The notes under the pieces: generated by a model
Told to the model about the DNA's origin: nothing
What the model saw: the letters and a program-made list of their open reading frames with translations, nothing else
Database searches by the model: none
Translations under genes and position numbers: made by a program
DNA from: a bacterium OM1 bin76
GTDB lineage: Bacteria > Actinomycetota > Acidimicrobiia > Spongiisociales > ZC4RG35
Direction: 5' to 3'
DNA: 64,000 nt
NCBI GenBank assembly: GCA_002238785.1
Contig: MPNA01000006.1
Span: forward strand, 1 to 64,000
Shown: piece by piece, positions 59,837 through 64,000 of the stretch
How the letters are laid out: the number at the start of each line of letters is the position of its first letter
Position numbering within the stretch: the stretch's first letter is position 1

Positions 59837-60530
59837 ATGAAAACTAGAACGATGGACAAGTTGGAGGCTCTGGGACTCATTTGTGGGCCCTGTGTTGGCC
59901 TTGTTGTTTTTCCTATTCGAGCCTGGAGCACTGATCATCGACCCGGCGGAAATCGGCGACGCGGAGGGGATTATCACTGCCCTGGCATCGAACCAGACGA
60001 TGGCCCATGTCAGCGCGCTGGTAGTCCCCCTGGGCCTGGTGCTGATGCTCTACGGATTGGCCGGCATCAATCGCGTGATTCGGGAGGAGCGGATGGCCGC
60101 GGGCCTGTCGCGGCTCGGGATCCTGTGTATGACGATCGGAGCCGTCGGCTGGATCCTCACCGCCGGGTTTACTCACGTCCTCGCCGAGACGCAGATCGGA
60201 GTTGAGCAGGAGCTTCAACGGGCGATGTCCGTGTACATCGTGGATTCGGGCGTGACCATCATTTCGAGCATGGTCGTTTCAGTTGGATTCATAGCCTTCA
60301 GCCTGGGTCTGTCAGCTATATACCCTCCCGGTTTCAACAAGACCGCTGCTCTGGTGATCACGGCGGTCTCGGTCCTTGCCCTGATCGCATTCATCATCGG
60401 TCATACCGGAACGAACGCATCCATGATCACAGTGGCCAGAGCCTGCTACTTTCCCTGGGTCGCCTGGAGCGTCATCCTCGGCGTGAATTCCCTCAAGGGG
60501 AGCAGTTTCCCCCAGACAGCGGACAATTGA
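59837..60530 (+). pseudogene. Membrane protein (DUF4386-like) interrupted by a one-base frameshift
   Basis: The ATG at 59837 has a strong Shine-Dalgarno (GGAGGAG, 59822-59828) and opens MKTRTMDKLEALGLI. At the TTT of CTCATTTGTGGG (about 59879-59881) the frame must shift by one base to continue VGPVLALLFFLFEPG; removing one T gives an unbroken LIVGPVLALLFF. The second frame runs on for 215 residues with six or so membrane helices to 60530. Either this is a sequencing/assembly error, a real frameshift mutation, or translation starts at the GTG at 59883. Function unknown. Confidence 0.6.
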
Positions 60531-60539
60531 CCAGGTAGA

Positions 60540-60557
60540 GGACCATCCGACTGGTCC
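60540..60557. terminator. Weak hairpin between converging membrane-protein genes
   Basis: GGACCA (60540-60545) pairs with TGGTCC (60552-60557) around a six-base loop, ten bases past the stop at 60530 and before the EamA gene end at 60641. There is no T tract, so this is only a possible terminator. Confidence 0.3.
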
Positions 60558-60640
60558 GGCTCAACTTTGAACGAGACACACCATCCAGCCCTTTGTCTTC
60601 CCTGGGGTCGCGCCTCGCCAGGTATCCGAGTGATTCCTGG

Positions 60641-61540
60641 TTAGAACCCCGGGGTCCTGCGGATGCTCCAGTGCACCACGGCAATGCCCACCGCTGTCAG
60701 TGCCACTCCCGTCGTCTCCACCATTGACAGTGTCTGGCTCAATGCCACCCAAGCCGTCAAAGTTCCCACTATCGGCTCGGAAGTGGCGGCCACTCCCGTC
60801 GGGCCGGGGCTGATGTGGCGCAGGGCGCTCATCAGGAGCAGATACCCAAGGCCCATCGCAATGATCGACACCCACACCACTCCCAGCCAGCCGGCAATGG
60901 AAAGCTGAGGGATCTTCACCGGAAGCACTGCCAGCCAGATCACGGCGGCGACGGTCAGGCTGTAGGAACTGTAGGTGAGGGGGTGGAGGGTCTTTCCCAA
61001 CTTCTCCGCTGTTATGGTCAGCGCCGCGTAGAAGACAGCCGCCGCCAACCCGGCCGCTACGCCAATCGGATCCGCATAGTCGGCAGTGAAGGCGCCGGTG
61101 ATCAGCCCGATTCCGACCACCGCTGCCACGGCGCCCATCCAGCCGGCGACAGGAACGTGCTGACGCTGCACCAAGCGCCTCCATACCAACATCAGAATCG
61201 GCCCCATGTATTGGATGGTGATGCCCGGACCCACTCCCAACCGCTCCACCGCCACGAAGAACGCAAAAGTGATCGCTGCGGTGATCACGCCCTGCAACAC
61301 CAGCAGCCCGAACCTTCCCCCATGGTGCATCAGGCCCTTTCGGGCTGCTATCAGGGAGATGAAGGCCGCCGCCAGCACCAGGCGGTACTGATTGAGTTCG
61401 GCGGGACTGAACGAAGAAAAGAGACCGGCCGCCACCGTGCCGGAGATGCCGAACAGAACTCCACCCGACAGGGCCATGGCAAAGCCCAAACCCGGTCGCC
61501 GGGTCAAAGGGGCCGGACCCGCAGATGTCGTCATTCCCAC
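60641..61540 (-). CDS. EamA-family (drug/metabolite) transporter
   Basis: A 299-residue protein with ten predicted membrane helices in two EamA repeats (about 15-145 and 160-290), each with the usual small-residue-rich helices (GGVLFGISGTVAAGLFSSFSP; GVAATSEPIVGTLTAWVAL). It would export or import an amino acid or small metabolite. It has no same-strand partner, faces the hydantoinase gene divergently, and its start is 127 bases from that gene. Confidence 0.88.
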   Translation of the reverse strand: MGMTTSAGPAPLTRRPGLGFAMALSGGVLFGISGTVAAGLFSSFSPAELNQYRLVLAAAFISLIAARKGLMHHGGRFGLLVLQGVITAAITFAFFVAVERLGVGPGITIQYMGPILMLVWRRLVQRQHVPVAGWMGAVAAVVGIGLITGAFTADYADPIGVAAGLAAAVFYAALTITAEKLGKTLHPLTYSSYSLTVAAVIWLAVLPVKIPQLSIAGWLGVVWVSIIAMGLGYLLLMSALRHISPGPTGVAATSEPIVGTLTAWVALSQTLSMVETTGVALTAVGIAVVHWSIRRTPGF

Positions 61541-61667
61541 CCCAGACTATGCCGCCCGATCGCCGTCAATGTCCCCCGGGAACCGAATACCCGATCGTCG
61601 CAAGGCGCCCTGGCAGTAATCTGAATTCAGTTCCGACATTCCGAATCCCCTTCGCTCATTTCTCTTT

Positions 61668-63788
61668 ATGAAACACTCCGGCTCGACCGTGGCCAACCAT
61701 CGCATCGGCGTGGACATCGGAGGCACCTTCACTGATCTGCTGCTGATTGACGACTGCAACGGCAAGACAGTGGTGGGAAAGGTCCTGACCACCCCCGACG
61801 ATCCTTCCCGGGGTGTCGAGCAGGTGCTAGTCCAGACCCTGGAACATTGCAGACTGGACGCATCGCAGGTCAGGCACCTCGTGCACGGAACCACTCTGGT
61901 CACCAACACCATCATCGAACGCAAGGGGGCTCGCACCGCGCTGCTGGCCACCAAGGGATTCCGAGACTCAGTGGAGATAGGGCGGGAGCACCGTTACGAG
62001 CTTTATGACCTCTTCCTGGATTTGCCCCGGCCGCTGACGCCGCGCCATCTCCGCTTCGACATTGCGGAGCGGACCCTGGCTGACGGGACACTGCTTCTGG
62101 AAGTGGATGAGGAGATGGTGGAGGCCTTGGCAGCCGAGTTGGCCGAACGCCGAGTCGAAGCTGTGGCGATCAGCTTTCTGCACAGCTTCACCAATCCCGC
62201 CAACGAACAGGCTGCCCGCCGGGCGGTGACCCGGGCCGCGCCGGGTCTGCGGGTCTCAACCTCCTCAGAGGTGGCGCCCGAGATAAGAGAGTATGAACGC
62301 ACCTCCACCACCATCGCCAATGTCTACGTGCAACCCCTGGCGGAGCAATACTTGCAGGACCTCCAGAGCCGTTTGGCCGATCTGGGTTTTGGGGGGTCGT
62401 TTTTCGTGATGCTGTCCTCGGGAGGAATCGCCACGGTGGAGACCGCCGCCCGCTTCCCGATCAGACTTCTCGAATCCGGCCCGGCCGCCGGGGCGCTGGC
62501 TGCCGCCACGCTCGGCGCCGAAGTAGGGGTGGACGACCTGCTCTCCTTTGACATGGGAGGAACCACCGCCAAGCTGTGCGTCATCGCGGAGGGGCGGCCA
62601 GAGATCACCTACGACTTCGAAGTAGACCGCCGGTACCGCTTCCGCAAAGGCTCGGGCCTTCCGGTCAAGACACCGGTGATCGAGATGATCGAGATCGGGG
62701 CCGGGGGGGGATCGATCGCTCGCATCAACCAACTCGGACTCCTAAAGATCGGGCCGGAATCGGCCGGCTCGGACCCCGGGCCAGTGTGTTATGGACTGGG
62801 TGGCTCCCAACCCACCGTCACCGATGCCGATCTGACGCTGGGTTATCTGGACCCGGACTATTTCCTGGGCGGCCGCATGACGCTGGATGCCGAAGCCGCC
62901 CGCCAGGCCATCGAATCGCAGATCGCCAAGCCACTGGGACTGTCGGTTACCGAGGCCGCCTGGGGTATCCACCAACTGGTGAACGAGAATATGGCCAACG
63001 CTGCCCGGGTGCATGTGGTGGAGCGGGGCAAGAACCCTCAAACACTGCCGGTCATCGCATTCGGTGGGGCCGGGCCGGTCCATGGGTACCGGGTGGCCGA
63101 GTTGACCGGGTGCTCCAGCCTGATACTCCCCCCGTCGGCCGGTGTCACCTCCGCCCTGGGGTTCCTGGTGGCGCCCCTGGCCTTCGATTTCGTCCGGTCC
63201 TATTACGCCCGACTGGACGATCTCGACTGGGATCATCTGAACCAGATGTTCGCTGACCTGGAGCGCCAGGGGACCGAGTTGTTGATCCAGTCCGGAGCCG
63301 CTCCCCATGAGATCACCCACACCCGCAGTGTCGACATCCGCTACATCGGCCAGGGCCATGAGGTGCGGGTCCCGGTTGCCGGGGGGATCCTGGGCGCCGG
63401 GGACCAGCAGGAGTTGCACCAGGAGTTCGATCGGGTGTACCGGAGCCTCTACGGCCGCTCCGGCCCGGATGTGGGGTTGGAGGCCCTCACCTGGAGAGTG
63501 ATAAGCGCCGGGCCAATCCCGGCGGTTACCCGCCAATCCGGCGGCGGAAGTGACCATACAGAGGCGGCTCTCAAAGGAAGCAGGCCGGCGTATTTCCCCG
63601 AGTGCGAGGGCTTCAGGGACACCCCCGTCTACAACCGGTACTTTCTGAGGGAAGGGGATCGGATCAAGGCTCCGGCCATAGTCGAGGAACGGGAGTCGAC
63701 CGCGGTGATCGGTCCCGGCGGCGCTATCACAGTGGACTCCCGACTCAACCTGGTGGTGTCCGTTGCGGGGAAGGACCAGGGCAAGTGA
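61668..63788 (+). CDS. hyuA: N-methylhydantoinase/5-oxoprolinase-type subunit A (HyuA family)
   Basis: A 706-residue ASKHA-type protein beginning MKHSGSTVANHRIGVDIGG. The nucleotide-binding blocks IGVDIGGTFTDLLLIDD, VHGTTLVTNTIIERKGA, LLESGPAAGALAAA, SFDMGGTTAKLCVI and VIAFGGAGPVHGYRVA are all present. In N-methylhydantoinase and oxoprolinase enzymes this subunit phosphorylates the ring amide with ATP and the B subunit completes hydrolysis; acetone carboxylase beta is a related alternative. It is followed by the B subunit with a 4-base overlap. Confidence 0.9.
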   Translation: MKHSGSTVANHRIGVDIGGTFTDLLLIDDCNGKTVVGKVLTTPDDPSRGVEQVLVQTLEHCRLDASQVRHLVHGTTLVTNTIIERKGARTALLATKGFRDSVEIGREHRYELYDLFLDLPRPLTPRHLRFDIAERTLADGTLLLEVDEEMVEALAAELAERRVEAVAISFLHSFTNPANEQAARRAVTRAAPGLRVSTSSEVAPEIREYERTSTTIANVYVQPLAEQYLQDLQSRLADLGFGGSFFVMLSSGGIATVETAARFPIRLLESGPAAGALAAATLGAEVGVDDLLSFDMGGTTAKLCVIAEGRPEITYDFEVDRRYRFRKGSGLPVKTPVIEMIEIGAGGGSIARINQLGLLKIGPESAGSDPGPVCYGLGGSQPTVTDADLTLGYLDPDYFLGGRMTLDAEAARQAIESQIAKPLGLSVTEAAWGIHQLVNENMANAARVHVVERGKNPQTLPVIAFGGAGPVHGYRVAELTGCSSLILPPSAGVTSALGFLVAPLAFDFVRSYYARLDDLDWDHLNQMFADLERQGTELLIQSGAAPHEITHTRSVDIRYIGQGHEVRVPVAGGILGAGDQQELHQEFDRVYRSLYGRSGPDVGLEALTWRVISAGPIPAVTRQSGGGSDHTEAALKGSRPAYFPECEGFRDTPVYNRYFLREGDRIKAPAIVEERESTAVIGPGGAITVDSRLNLVVSVAGKDQGK

Positions 63789-64000
63789 ACGGCATGGACC
63801 CCATCTTCTTGGAGGTGCTGTGGAACCGGCTCCTGTCGGTGGTGAACGAGCAGCAGGTGGCGTTGATGCGCACCGCTTTCAGCACCATCGTCCGCGAGAC
63901 CCAGGACCTGGCGTGCGGAGTATTCAACACAGAAGGCGCCATGGTGGCGCAGTCGCTCACCGGCACCCCCGGCCACATTAACGCCATGGCCACCGGCATG
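63785..64000 (+). CDS. hyuB: N-methylhydantoinase-type subunit B (HyuB family), cut by the window end
   Basis: The 72 codons visible begin at GTG 63785, overlapping the hyuA stop, or at the ATG at 63794. MDPIFLEVLWNRLLSVVNEQ and AFSTIVRETQDLACGVFNTEG with the following QSLTGTPGHINAMATGM are the N-terminal signature of HyuB/oxoprolinase B proteins. About one eighth of the expected 550-600 residues is present, so nothing can be said about the rest. Confidence 0.9.
   Translation, partial: MNGMDPIFLEVLWNRLLSVVNEQQVALMRTAFSTIVRETQDLACGVFNTEGAMVAQSLTGTPGHINAMATGM

Overview
The window looks like a chromosomal segment of a high-GC actinomycete, most likely an uncultured Acidimicrobiia-type organism. 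This is inferred from the roughly 60% GC seen by eye, frequent GTG/TTG starts, tightly overlapping operons, Thr/Ala/Glu-rich linkers behind the lipoprotein signals of the solute-binding proteins, and a very high density of luciferase-like monooxygenases, acyl-CoA ligases and crotonases. No rRNA, tRNA, CRISPR array or intact transposon was seen.

Layout. 380-5385 (minus) is a five-gene corrinoid methyl-transfer cassette: UroD-type methyltransferase, corrinoid protein, a small four-Cys protein, a RACo-like reductive activator and a methyltetrahydrofolate methyltransferase. A creatinase-fold M24 protein is divergent from it (5570-6733). A VapBC module, an acyl-CoA dehydrogenase, an AbiEi-like fragment and a nucleotidyltransferase-HEPN gene follow (6831-10321). 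11319-16215 (minus) is an operon of flavin reductase, luciferase-like monooxygenase (LLM), Fe-type dehydrogenase, acyl-CoA ligase and TetR regulator. 16259-20533 holds two divergent crotonases, a tandem pair of LLM genes and a VOC protein. 20682-22140 is a nucleotidyltransferase/winged-helix pair. 22291-24967 is a peptide-type solute-binding lipoprotein and a metallo-beta-lactamase-fold hydrolase. 25097-32461 is a defence-like island: macro-domain protein, McrB, McrC, Fic, a small orphan protein and a GIY-YIG protein.

32543-55540 is a second, larger catabolic region. It contains acyl-CoA ligases, four LLMs, a crotonase, a complete Dpp-type ABC importer (two ATPases, two permeases), an amidase, a second solute-binding lipoprotein, an M14-fold protein, an alpha/beta-barrel protein, a P450 and a two-subunit B12-dependent acyl-CoA mutase whose substrate-pocket residues differ from all the standard mutases. 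56041-57899 is ctaA-ctaB (heme A synthesis). 57902-59672 is a second small accessory patch whose first gene is a paralogue of the orphan in the defence island. A frameshifted membrane protein, an EamA transporter and a hydantoinase A/B pair (B cut by the window end) close the window.

How it may work together (inference). The two solute-binding proteins and the Dpp transporter would import an amide- or acyl-containing organic compound. The amidase, LLM/flavin reductase pairs and P450 would cleave or oxygenate it. The CoA ligases, acyl-CoA dehydrogenase, crotonases and B12 mutase would carry the acid to central metabolism. A palindrome with the approximate consensus ATACCGACCGGTCGGTAT lies in front of five of these transcription units, including the one that ends with the TetR gene, which suggests one local regulon.
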